Below are positions 25,477-34,235 of a stretch of 64,000 bases of DNA, piece after piece (position 1 is the stretch's first letter; every line of letters begins with the position of its first letter). A program made the position numbers and the translations under genes. Source of the stretch: Xylocopilactobacillus apicola (GTDB taxonomy: Bacteria > Bacillota > Bacilli > Lactobacillales > Lactobacillaceae); the NCBI RefSeq assembly GCF_033095985.1, contig NZ_AP026802.1, positions 1 through 64,000 of the forward strand, in the 5' to 3' direction. The notes beneath the pieces are model-generated. The model ran no database searches and was not told the DNA's origin. It saw nothing but the letters and a program-made list of their open reading frames with translations.

Positions 25477-26721
25477 ATGAAAAGCGGGGAAAAATTAAAC
25501 AATCTTATTGTCAAATTTTCAAACAATATTTTTATTAAAGCGATTGCTGATGGAATGATGGCGATCATGCCGATTACTTTGTTGGGAAGTTTCCTATTAG
25601 TAATTAAAATGATTCCTAATTTGCCCAAAATAATCATCAACATTTGCACGATTGGAGCAAATGTTTCAAGCAATTTGATTGCATTATTTATTGCAATTGC
25701 CTTGTCTTATACATTGGCACGTGAAATGAAATCAAATATCATCGCTTCAATTATTTTGGCATTAGCTTGTTTTACGGCATTAATGCCAAATGATGCTCTA
25801 AAAGTTGAAGGTAAACCAGTACCTGTAATTAAGCTCGATTATATGGGTTCAAAAGGAATTATTGTGGCAATGATCTGTTCGTTGTTGGTAACTTGGAGTT
25901 TCGCCAAATTAATTGAGAAAAAGGTAACCATTAGGATGCCAGAAAGTGTGCCCCCTTTTATCAACAAAACCTTTGAATCGATTGTTCCAGCTGCAATAGT
26001 ATTTTCAGTTACTATTATAATTGCAGCTTTAATGCAACTAACCAAATACCATGATATTCAAGATTTTATATATAAGATGCTTCAAGCCCCTTTACAGAAT
26101 TTGGGTAATTCAGTTTGGTCGATGTTATTAATTATGTTGTTATCAGAAATGTTATGGTGGTTTGGAATTCATGGAAGTAATGTAACTCAGTCGATTATCA
26201 TGGTGCTATTTGCTTCCAACGGTTACGCAAATATGGCAAGTGCCGCTGCAGGCAAACAGCCAACTAATATTATTTCTTCTTTCTTTATCGATGCGTACAA
26301 AGGTCCGCGCGCATTGGCAATTGTTTTTGTAATTTTACTCTTCTGTAAAAGTGAAAAATTGAAAGCAATTGGTAAAGTTTCTTTCATTCCAAGCTGGTTT
26401 GGGATTACAGAGCCGATGAAATTTGGAATTCCGCAGGTTATGAATCCATTGATGTTTATTCCGTTGACCTTAGCGGCACCAATTTGTATGGCAATTGCTT
26501 ACGTTGCAACAAAGATTGGTTTTATTCCAATTATTGCTTATGATGTTCCTAAACAATTTCCGGCAATTTTTGGTGGATTCGTTGCAGGTGGTTGGCAAGG
26601 ATTTGTCGTTCAGATCATTCAATTTGTGGTTGTTGTAGCACTTTATCTACCTTTTCTAAAAAAACAAGATAAAATTGAATTAGCAAATGAATTAGCAAAT
26701 CTTGAAGCACAGGAGGCATAA
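25477..26721 (+). CDS. PTS EIIC, lactose/cellobiose family
   Basis: A 414-residue multi-helix permease with WFGIHGSNVTQSI near 228 and SWFGITEPMKFGIPQVMNP near 305. It shares the family of the 14209 EIIC but is clearly distinct. It is preceded by an AAGGAGAG site and followed after three bases by a phosphatase gene. Confidence 0.94.
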   Translation: MKSGEKLNNLIVKFSNNIFIKAIADGMMAIMPITLLGSFLLVIKMIPNLPKIIINICTIGANVSSNLIALFIAIALSYTLAREMKSNIIASIILALACFTALMPNDALKVEGKPVPVIKLDYMGSKGIIVAMICSLLVTWSFAKLIEKKVTIRMPESVPPFINKTFESIVPAAIVFSVTIIIAALMQLTKYHDIQDFIYKMLQAPLQNLGNSVWSMLLIMLLSEMLWWFGIHGSNVTQSIIMVLFASNGYANMASAAAGKQPTNIISSFFIDAYKGPRALAIVFVILLFCKSEKLKAIGKVSFIPSWFGITEPMKFGIPQVMNPLMFIPLTLAAPICMAIAYVATKIGFIPIIAYDVPKQFPAIFGGFVAGGWQGFVVQIIQFVVVVALYLPFLKKQDKIELANELANLEAQEA

Positions 26722-26724
26722 TTT

Positions 26725-27762
26725 TTGCAAATTTCGCGCAAGCAAAATAAAATTTTGGGTCAAATTCCAGATCCCCTCACCGATCACGGGCAAGTCACAA
26801 TTTATCTTGACTACAAATTGGAAAAAGTTGCTGAAGTTGTTGACGTTAAGTTAATTAATGGTAGTTTTGAACTTGCAGATAAATTTGTTGCTAATCGAAT
26901 TTTCGTTAAATTAGTAGTTGGCTTTCAAACTTATCTGGGGGCAACTCGACACGTGAATCTTGCAACTCTTTACAATTTAAGAGACATTGGTGGCTATGAG
27001 GGCCCGCTTGGCATGATCAAATGGGGGTGGTTGTATCGAAGCGATGCACTTGATCATTTGAGCCTGTCTGATCGCAATTTTTTGGAAAAATTACCAATCG
27101 AAACGGTGATCGATTTGCGTTCTCAAAAAGAAATAAAGCAAAATCCAGATCAAAATATTGGTGAGCATGATTATTTTGCGATCGATCCAGCGGCAGCAGT
27201 TGCAGCTGAAGCGAGCAAGATCCCAACTGGCAAAAACCATGATCAGCAAAAAGTTGAAGCATTCGAAAAGTTGGCGCAGACAGAAGCAGGACGTCAGAAA
27301 CTTAAGGGTATGCAGCAGCAGATGCTAATTCAGATGCATGATATGGTGACACAACCGACGTCGCAGGAATCTTATGCCAAGTTTCTACGAGTGATTTTAA
27401 GTTCATCAGGGCCAGTGATCTATCATTGCCAGGGCGGTAAAGATCGCACCGGTTGGGGCACGGTCTTATTGTTAGGATTGTTAGGGATTGATGATGAGAC
27501 CATTATGGCAGATTACTTAATGACTAAGAAGTACAACGCTCCAAGAAATGCTAAACGGATGCAGATTTACAAACAATTTACGAATAACGAATTTGTTCTG
27601 GATTATCTACACTCCCTTCAATTGGCCACAGAAGAATATTTAAATTCAGCACTGGCTGCTTTAAATCAGCTTGCTTCATCTTACGAGGATTATGCTAAAA
27701 GATATTTAGATTTCTCTAGTCAAGATATCGAAAATTTAAGATTAAAGTATTTAATGAAATAA
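26725..27762 (+). CDS. Tyrosine-protein phosphatase family protein
   Basis: 345 residues starting at TTG after AGGAGG. The active-site loop is HCQGGKDRTGWG (Cys235, Arg241), with NLRDIGGYEG (near 84) typical of the bacterial IphP/LipA-type phosphatases. It may dephosphorylate a sugar phosphate, phospholipid or protein. It is the last gene of the cellobiose-type PTS operon, which suggests a sugar-phosphate role, but this is inference. Confidence 0.85.
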   Translation: MQISRKQNKILGQIPDPLTDHGQVTIYLDYKLEKVAEVVDVKLINGSFELADKFVANRIFVKLVVGFQTYLGATRHVNLATLYNLRDIGGYEGPLGMIKWGWLYRSDALDHLSLSDRNFLEKLPIETVIDLRSQKEIKQNPDQNIGEHDYFAIDPAAAVAAEASKIPTGKNHDQQKVEAFEKLAQTEAGRQKLKGMQQQMLIQMHDMVTQPTSQESYAKFLRVILSSSGPVIYHCQGGKDRTGWGTVLLLGLLGIDDETIMADYLMTKKYNAPRNAKRMQIYKQFTNNEFVLDYLHSLQLATEEYLNSALAALNQLASSYEDYAKRYLDFSSQDIENLRLKYLMK

Positions 27763-27772
27763 ATTAAACAAA

Positions 27773-27799
27773 AAGCAGACGCTTAAAACGCCTGTTTTT
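27773..27799 (+). terminator. Terminator between phosphatase and LevR-type regulator
   Basis: CAGACG and CGCCTG flank CTTAAAA and form an imperfect stem, followed by TTTTTT. It ends the rightward operon where it meets the convergent regulator gene. Confidence 0.5.
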
Positions 27800-30240
27800 T
27801 AGATTTTCTTGACGGTCTTAATGATAATTGCAATTTCGTCATCACTTATAATGATATTAAATTTACGCTCAATACTTTTCATTAGTTTACTGATGTAGGA
27901 ATAATCCTCAGGGAACTGGCGAATAATTTTTTGATTATTTTCATTACTGGATTGGGTTTTTCCGCTCAAAATTCGTTCGATAAGACTACCCAAATGAGTA
28001 AATAATCCAAGCTTTTGATCACGATTTAAATGGTATTGGATCGTTAATTCGTCGATAATTTCTGGCAAAACATCTTTGATTTTCGCAATTGAAGCAAATT
28101 TAAATTCTTCTGAAAAATATTGATAGATTCTTTCATAGATTAGAGAATTTGTGGTCAATGGTTGAAAGGTTAAGACTTTGTCTAAATTTTTATGCGGCAC
28201 AGAAAAAATTTTTTGAATTGAGATAAATGGAATGTCAAAGAGATGAGGGTTGTAAGTCCCAATAAACGCGCGAATGTTGTAAACTTGGCGGAGTTGGGTT
28301 ACTTCATCAATTAAGTGTTCCCGGTGGGAAATGTTCATCGCCTTGACTAAATAATTCAGATGTGAATATTCTTCAATGTAGTTTTTTAGCTGAACAGCCC
28401 CTCCTTCTCCCGTGTGACATAATGTTATTATTAGATTTTCTTTGCCGCTATTATCCAAAAATAGATGTTTTAAATTAACCGAGATATCGTGATACACATA
28501 ATCAATATCACTTTCATTCTGCGCTTTATGAGCAATCTCAATGCCCAATAAAGTAATTGGGACCTTAAACAAGCGAATTTTCAGTTGAGTTTCTTCGGCA
28601 ATCCGATCTAACATCACCTTAAAAGACCCCATATCGTAAATTATGATTATTCCTGCTCCCTGATCTATTGACAACAAGTGCTTTTTTAGTTTTTGATAAG
28701 CAATTTTATTATCCTGATCTAAATCTAAGTCGAAATAGTAAGCCTGTTGACCTGGGTTTAAAGCATTTGTAGTTTGGGCAAGTGCTTTAGCAGTCCCTTT
28801 TCCATGCATCGCATAAAGTAACACCGGATGATTTTGTATTTTTTCTTGATTATCTGGTTTAATTAGAAAAAGTAAAAGAATTGCTACTTCTGATTTGGAA
28901 ATGACAAGGGAGAACTGAGTTTCTATCATCTTCTTAAGTTTTAATACTTCCTGATATTCCAGGGGATAATTGTTGATTATTTCCAGGCTTTTAGTCTTGC
29001 TAATTCGTTGATTATTAAAATGAAGTTCAACTAATGAATTAACGTGGAGACATAAGTTGTAGAAAATATCGGGACTAAAAAGTCGTCCCAAATTTTTAGA
29101 AGTTGAATCCAACCAATTCTCAATCATATTAATAATTAGAGGATTAATTAATTTAGACAATTCACGTTTGTTTTTATCTGTTCTCTCAATAGGATCAGAA
29201 GTGAGCTCAGTTCCCTCAAAAGTGATTCTCTCTTGATCGTCAAATAGATTTTGCAGCAATTCATAATTTTGTTTACTATTCAAAATTCCTAATCTGGTTT
29301 GGCCGTTTAAATCTGAGGAGTAGATATGCAAAACCGGATCATTTGTATCAACAATTCGAAGGTGGGCATTAGCGCAGGCCAGCGTAATTTGTCGTTTTAG
29401 CTCCTGAATATTGCCAGAAAAGTCACAAAGAAGCAACGCCTTGATGACATCTATCTCAACAATTAATTCACATCCTGCCTTTCGTGCTTCTTGGTTAAAG
29501 AAATCCATAATTAAAGCGTGTTTCTCATTTAAGGGGCGTTGCTTGAGATCAGGCAAAGTAAGATTTACCGGGAAAAACTGCTGTAAATTTTCTGAAACCT
29601 CGGGAGTTGAGGATACAATAATGAAAATATTACGGATATAATCATCTTTTAAGTGAGTATCAAGAAAGTTAGAAAAACGCGTTTTCTGTTGATTATTAAG
29701 ATATTCTAAATGATTAAAAAATAAAATTCCATTTTGATTTTGCGAAAAAATACGATAATTATGGCCAAAAAGAAGCTCGTTGAGCGTTTCAGGATCATTA
29801 AGATAATTATGACAATTGATCGTGATTACTGGTGCGCCTTCAGCTATTATTTGATGTTTTTTGGCAAAATTAATAATGCACTGAACAAAAGTTGATGAAC
29901 CGCAGCCTCGATTGGCGCTGATATTAATATTTAAGCTTCCTTTGGGATACAGAATTGCAGCTTTTGTATCTTGAATAGCTTTTTTTAGACTGCCATGATT
30001 TCCAATTAATGCCAAAAATGGATCATTGTTTTTTTGCGGAGCCAAAAAATATTTCACGGGTCGAGTTTTGGTTTTATTTAGCAATCCTTCTTGAACCAAT
30101 TTATTTAATAAGGCACTGACGTTGGTTCGTTGCATGTTTAATGCTAAAGCAATTTCAGTAGTTTCAATGCCGATATTCGGGTCGATTCGGTTGAGTAGAA
30201 CGTTTTGAACGTACTGATAGACATTTTCTTTATTGTTCAT
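27799..30240 (-). CDS. LevR-type PRD transcriptional regulator with degenerate AAA+ domain
   Basis: An 813-residue protein ordered as helix-turn-helix (residues 15-65), AAA+ region (85-330), PRD, EIIA-Man-like domain (HPVLLYAMHGKGTAKAL, about 480-500) and C-terminal PRD. The Walker A position reads SANRGCGSSTF (108-118) without the Lys, and the GAFTGA loop that contacts sigma-54 is replaced near FGHNYRIFSQNQ. It is therefore unlikely to be an ATP-driven sigma-54 activator, unlike classical LevR. It is convergent with the cellobiose-type operon and probably regulates it through PTS phosphorylation of its PRDs. Confidence 0.85.
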   Translation of the reverse strand: MNNKENVYQYVQNVLLNRIDPNIGIETTEIALALNMQRTNVSALLNKLVQEGLLNKTKTRPVKYFLAPQKNNDPFLALIGNHGSLKKAIQDTKAAILYPKGSLNINISANRGCGSSTFVQCIINFAKKHQIIAEGAPVITINCHNYLNDPETLNELLFGHNYRIFSQNQNGILFFNHLEYLNNQQKTRFSNFLDTHLKDDYIRNIFIIVSSTPEVSENLQQFFPVNLTLPDLKQRPLNEKHALIMDFFNQEARKAGCELIVEIDVIKALLLCDFSGNIQELKRQITLACANAHLRIVDTNDPVLHIYSSDLNGQTRLGILNSKQNYELLQNLFDDQERITFEGTELTSDPIERTDKNKRELSKLINPLIINMIENWLDSTSKNLGRLFSPDIFYNLCLHVNSLVELHFNNQRISKTKSLEIINNYPLEYQEVLKLKKMIETQFSLVISKSEVAILLLFLIKPDNQEKIQNHPVLLYAMHGKGTAKALAQTTNALNPGQQAYYFDLDLDQDNKIAYQKLKKHLLSIDQGAGIIIIYDMGSFKVMLDRIAEETQLKIRLFKVPITLLGIEIAHKAQNESDIDYVYHDISVNLKHLFLDNSGKENLIITLCHTGEGGAVQLKNYIEEYSHLNYLVKAMNISHREHLIDEVTQLRQVYNIRAFIGTYNPHLFDIPFISIQKIFSVPHKNLDKVLTFQPLTTNSLIYERIYQYFSEEFKFASIAKIKDVLPEIIDELTIQYHLNRDQKLGLFTHLGSLIERILSGKTQSSNENNQKIIRQFPEDYSYISKLMKSIERKFNIIISDDEIAIIIKTVKKI

Positions 30241-30294
30241 CGCTTACCTTCCTTAATAAGAATAGTTTAACTCATTTCCAAAGGAAAATGCCCG

Positions 30295-30393
30295 CTTGTA
30301 TTCAAATTCGTGAAACCGCATACAAGTTTTTGCGATATTTCGCTTGACTGTATTGAAGGCGCTTAGATCCCGCTATATATTTAACTTGTATAC
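30295..30393 (+). promoter_or_regulatory. Promoter and operators of the galactitol-type operon
   Basis: CTTGTATTC (30295), ATACAAG (30320, inverted) and CTTGTATAC (30385) are repeated operator-like motifs. TTGAAG (30353-30358), a 17-bp spacer and TATATT (30376-30381) form a promoter. The last motif would overlap the transcription start, fitting repression by the GntR protein encoded next. Confidence 0.5.
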
Positions 30394-30458
30394 AGAGGTA
30401 CCCCTTATTACAAATATTGGCCTATGATGTTCATATGAAGCTTGAAAGGAAGATATCC

Positions 30459-31199
30459 ATGAAGATTGAAATTGATAAATCATCGATGGTTCCCATCTAT
30501 GAACAAATAGCCGATGGACTTAGAGATTTGATGTACGGAGGTAATTTACAGGACGGGGATAAGATCGATTCAGAGCAGAAAATGTGTATGGATTTGGGGA
30601 TTAGTCGCGCGACAGTCCGCAAAGCTTTGAACATTTTAATTAAAGAAGGGCGGATTAGAAAGATCCATGGGAAAGGAACATATGTGATTCAGCCAAATGT
30701 TGAATATTCACTAAACGACAAATTATTTTCTTTTGCTGAATCTTTGGCCCAACAACAGTTGAACTATGAAACCCAAGTAATTAAACAAGAATTGTTACCG
30801 GCGAATAAGAAAATTGCCGAGCAGTTAAAGATCGATGTTGGAAATAAGTACCTTTATTTAGAGCGAATTCGATCCATTAATAATGAAAAAATTATGCTGA
30901 TTGAAAATCGAATTAATGTTAAACATTGTCGCGGAATTGAAAATTCGAATTTCAACAATGTCAGTTTGTTTGCCAAAATCGAGGAGCTTTCACGAAGAAA
31001 AATTTCATTTGCTAAAAGCTCATATGAAGCTTTGATTGTTGGGAGTGAACGGGGCAAGCTTTTAGATTTGGCGCCAAATTTACCGATTTTAAAGATGCAA
31101 CAGACAGTCTTTTTATCCAAGAACGAGCCAGTCGAGTATGGTTCGGTCTGGTTGAAAGCTAATAAGTACCTTTTAACTACAACATTACAAAGAAGATAG
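30459..31199 (+). CDS. GntR-family regulator (UTRA type)
   Basis: 246 residues from the ATG at 30459 after GAAAGGAAG. The winged helix (PIYEQIADGLRDLMYGG; ISRATVRKALNILIKEG) is followed by a UTRA domain (NKYLYLERIRSINNEKIMLI; EPVEYGSVWLKANKY). It is the first gene of the aldolase/galactitol-type PTS operon, 11 bp before the aldolase, so it is probably an autoregulated repressor of that operon. Confidence 0.92.
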   Translation: MKIEIDKSSMVPIYEQIADGLRDLMYGGNLQDGDKIDSEQKMCMDLGISRATVRKALNILIKEGRIRKIHGKGTYVIQPNVEYSLNDKLFSFAESLAQQQLNYETQVIKQELLPANKKIAEQLKIDVGNKYLYLERIRSINNEKIMLIENRINVKHCRGIENSNFNNVSLFAKIEELSRRKISFAKSSYEALIVGSERGKLLDLAPNLPILKMQQTVFLSKNEPVEYGSVWLKANKYLLTTTLQRR

Positions 31200-31210
31200 G
31201 AGAATTATTA

Positions 31211-32065
31211 ATGCCATTAGTAAATGGTTTTGATTTAATCGATATTATAAAAGAAGAACATGTGGTGGCCGGAGCATTTAATACCACCAATCTTGAAACA
31301 ACAATTGGAATTTTACAGGCAGTGGAGAAGAGTCGAATTCCCGCTTTTATTCAAATTGCCCCAACTAATATTCCAGTTTCTGGCTATGGATTTATTGCGG
31401 ATATGGTTAATCGCTATGCAGCAGAAATGGACACACCAGTCGCTTTGCATCTTGACCACGGGAAGTCTTTTGACTCTGTTCGTCAAGCAGCGCGGGCGGG
31501 TTTCACCTCGGTCATGACTGATAATGCTAAATATGATTATGAAGAAAATGTTCAGCATACCTATGAAGCAGTTCAATTTGCCAAAGGTTATGGCATTCCA
31601 GTTGAAGCTGAACTTGGGGCAATTGCGGGTAAAGAAGATGATATTGTGACAGAGGGCAACAGTAAGACGGATCCCAAGCAAGTCCTTGATTTTGTTGAAC
31701 GAACGGGGGTCAATATGTTGGCTGTAGCTGTGGGCAATGTCCATGGGCTCAATTTAGATCCAAATATTGATTTTCCGTTGCTAAAGCAAATTCAGGATAT
31801 TTGTCCAGTTCCTCTGGTTTTGCATGGGGCATCCGGCATCCCGGATGAACAAATCAGCCAAATGGTGGACAACGGAGTGATAAAAATCAACGTCGCTAGT
31901 GATTTGCGGCAGGCTTTTATCCAATCAGCTGGTAAGGATTACGAAGCTGATCCTGAGCGCTTTGATATCGTTAATGTATCGCTTAATGCCGAAAAGGCCG
32001 TCGAAGAAGTGGTTTATCATAAAATTCAAGTGATGAATCGCAACTCACCAACACCGGTTCGCTAG
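31211..32065 (+). CDS. Class II aldolase (fructose/tagatose-bisphosphate type)
   Basis: A 284-residue class II aldolase with the metal-binding HLDHGKSFDSV (near 80), GNVHGLNLDPNIDF (near 178) and PLVLHGASGIPDEQI (near 205). It cleaves a ketose bisphosphate to dihydroxyacetone phosphate and glyceraldehyde-3-phosphate. The operon context (galactitol-type PTS and an FGGY kinase) suggests a tagatose- or related ketose-1,6-bisphosphate as substrate. Confidence 0.92.
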   Translation: MPLVNGFDLIDIIKEEHVVAGAFNTTNLETTIGILQAVEKSRIPAFIQIAPTNIPVSGYGFIADMVNRYAAEMDTPVALHLDHGKSFDSVRQAARAGFTSVMTDNAKYDYEENVQHTYEAVQFAKGYGIPVEAELGAIAGKEDDIVTEGNSKTDPKQVLDFVERTGVNMLAVAVGNVHGLNLDPNIDFPLLKQIQDICPVPLVLHGASGIPDEQISQMVDNGVIKINVASDLRQAFIQSAGKDYEADPERFDIVNVSLNAEKAVEEVVYHKIQVMNRNSPTPVR

Positions 32066-32074
32066 GTACTACTA

Positions 32075-32548
32075 ATGAGTGAACAAGTAAATTTTGATAA
32101 AGATTTTGTCAAACATTTCCCAACTGAAATTAGTTTTTCAGAGATAGTTGATGAAATGTCCACAAATTTAATAGCAAAAGATCTAGTGACCCCAACTTAT
32201 CCACAAGCGGTTAAAGAAAGAGAACTTGTGTTTCCAACCGGGTTACCGACGGAACCCATCGGGGTGGCAATTCCCCACACTGATCCAAATTATGTTAAGC
32301 AAAATGCGATCTCGGTCGGGATTTTGCACGAACCAATTACCATGACGGTAATGGGGACTGAAGACGAATTGGTCGACGTGAAAATTATTTTTCTTTTATC
32401 ACTAGCACAATCTAATAAACAGTTAAATATTCTCCAAAAAATCATGTCAATTGTTCAAGACCAAAATTTGTTGGAAGAATTTTTAACTAAATCAGACGAG
32501 TTCATCGTTAAAGAAGTAAAAAAATCAATCTTGGAGGAATCATCATGA
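32075..32548 (+). CDS. gatA: PTS IIA, galactitol/fructose type
   Basis: A 157-residue IIA of the fructose-mannitol fold. The phospho-histidine is in GVAIPHTDPNYVK (His68). It overlaps the IIB gene by four bases. Together with IIB and IIC it forms a galactitol-family PTS. Confidence 0.88.
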   Translation: MSEQVNFDKDFVKHFPTEISFSEIVDEMSTNLIAKDLVTPTYPQAVKERELVFPTGLPTEPIGVAIPHTDPNYVKQNAISVGILHEPITMTVMGTEDELVDVKIIFLLSLAQSNKQLNILQKIMSIVQDQNLLEEFLTKSDEFIVKEVKKSILEESS

Positions 32549-32844
32549 CCCAAAACGGAACCAAAAAAACAATTCTTTTTGTTTGTGCGACCGGAATCGC
32601 AACTTCAACAGTAGTAGCTGAAAAAACTTTGGATTATTTAAAAGATCAAGGAATTGACGTTAACTATACGCAAACTAACGTTGCCTCATTACCTGAATAC
32701 GATCTTAAAAACGCAGATTTAATCGTTTCGACCACTAATGTCCCTTATGAATTAGAAATTCCAGTAATTCGAGCGCTACCGCTAATTACCGGAGTTGGTG
32801 CGGATAAAGTGCTAGAAGATATTAAAAATCATCTTGTTGATTAG
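32545..32844 (+). CDS. gatB: PTS IIB, galactitol family
   Basis: A 99-residue IIB with the N-terminal active cysteine in LFVCATGIATSTVV (Cys14). The ATG sits within the end of the IIA gene. Length and motif fit GatB. Confidence 0.9.
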   Translation: MTQNGTKKTILFVCATGIATSTVVAEKTLDYLKDQGIDVNYTQTNVASLPEYDLKNADLIVSTTNVPYELEIPVIRALPLITGVGADKVLEDIKNHLVD

Positions 32845-32855
32845 GGAGGATAACG

Positions 32856-34235
32856 ATGTCTAATCTAATAGCACAATTAAACGGGATTGTGCAATATGTT
32901 TTAGGGATGGGCGCCACCGTTATGCTCCCGCTCTTCTTGTTTATCCTCGCAATTTGCTTTCGAGTAAAACCAGCTAAAGCCTTGCGCTCAGCCGTAACAG
33001 TTGGGGTGGGATTTGTTGGAATTAATGCCGTAATGACCATTTTATCGGATAACGTTGGTCCAGCCGCTAAGGTCATGGTTAAGCATATTGGATTGAATTT
33101 ACCGCATGCTGATCTAGGCTGGCCTGCCCTTTCGGCAATTACTTGGGGCCTGCCGATTGCCCCATTAGTTATTATTATGACAATTGTGATTAATATCGCA
33201 ATGTTGGCGCTAAAGTGGACTAAAACTGTCGATGTCGATTTATGGAACTATTGGCATTTCGCCCTGCTAGGCACGTTAGTTTATTATGTGACTGGCAGCT
33301 ATTGGTTGGGAATTTTGGCTGCTGCAATTATTACGGTGATTGTTTTCAAACTTGCCGATTGGGCAGCACCGATGGGAGAGAAATATTTTGGACTCGAAGG
33401 AATTTCGCTTCCGACCGTTTCCTCAATAACTTTTTGGCCAATTGGTTTGTTGGGAAATTATATTATCGATCATATTCCTGGTCTTAACAAAATCAAAATA
33501 AGACCAGAAACGATTCAGAAAAAGTTTGGCATCATGGGCGAGCCTTTGATGATTGGAACAATTTTGGGAATTATCTTAGGACTTTTGGCCGGATATGACC
33601 TCCGTCAGGTTTTGCAAACCGGGATTAATCTGGGCGCAGTAATGTTTATTTTGCCCCGGATGGTAAGAATTCTGATGGAAGGCTTAATGCCGATTTCAGA
33701 AGCAGTTAAAGATTGGCTCAATCAGCATGTCAAAAATAGCGGTGAACTTTACATTGGGTTAGATATCGCAGTGGCAATTGGGAATCCGGCGGTTATTTCG
33801 ACCGGTTTAATCTTAACTCCCCTTGCGGTAGTGCTTGCGTTTTTCTTACCCGGAAATGGTACGATGCCGCTGGCAGATTTGGCTAATTTAGCAGTATTTG
33901 CCTCAATGATTGTCTTAGCGACCCACGGAGATGTTTTCCGCTCAATCCTTATTTCAATTCCTTGTCTAATTGGGGACCTTTATATTTCTTCTGCTTTAGC
34001 AGCAACGATTACTAAAATGGCCAAAGCTGTTAATTACTCCGGAGCCAACAAAGCTTCAGTGACCAGTTTCTTAGACGGCGGAAACCCCTTAAGATTTTGG
34101 ATTGTCAAAATTTTTGAGCTAAATCCGATTGCTTTGGTGCTGATTCCGATAGTTGGCTTATTGATTTGGTGGACTTATCGAATTTATAAAAAAGAAATGG
34201 CTGGTTTAAGTGGTGCGAATGAATCTAACAATTGA
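32856..34235 (+). CDS. gatC: PTS EIIC, galactitol family
   Basis: A 459-residue membrane permease of the GatC family: QYVLGMGATVMLPLFLFILA at the start, NAVMTILSDNVGPAA, LDIAVAIGNPAVISTGL and FLPGNGTMPLADL. It would import and phosphorylate a hexitol or related polyol. Its 3' end overlaps the kinase gene. Confidence 0.92.
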   Translation: MSNLIAQLNGIVQYVLGMGATVMLPLFLFILAICFRVKPAKALRSAVTVGVGFVGINAVMTILSDNVGPAAKVMVKHIGLNLPHADLGWPALSAITWGLPIAPLVIIMTIVINIAMLALKWTKTVDVDLWNYWHFALLGTLVYYVTGSYWLGILAAAIITVIVFKLADWAAPMGEKYFGLEGISLPTVSSITFWPIGLLGNYIIDHIPGLNKIKIRPETIQKKFGIMGEPLMIGTILGIILGLLAGYDLRQVLQTGINLGAVMFILPRMVRILMEGLMPISEAVKDWLNQHVKNSGELYIGLDIAVAIGNPAVISTGLILTPLAVVLAFFLPGNGTMPLADLANLAVFASMIVLATHGDVFRSILISIPCLIGDLYISSALAATITKMAKAVNYSGANKASVTSFLDGGNPLRFWIVKIFELNPIALVLIPIVGLLIWWTYRIYKKEMAGLSGANESNN

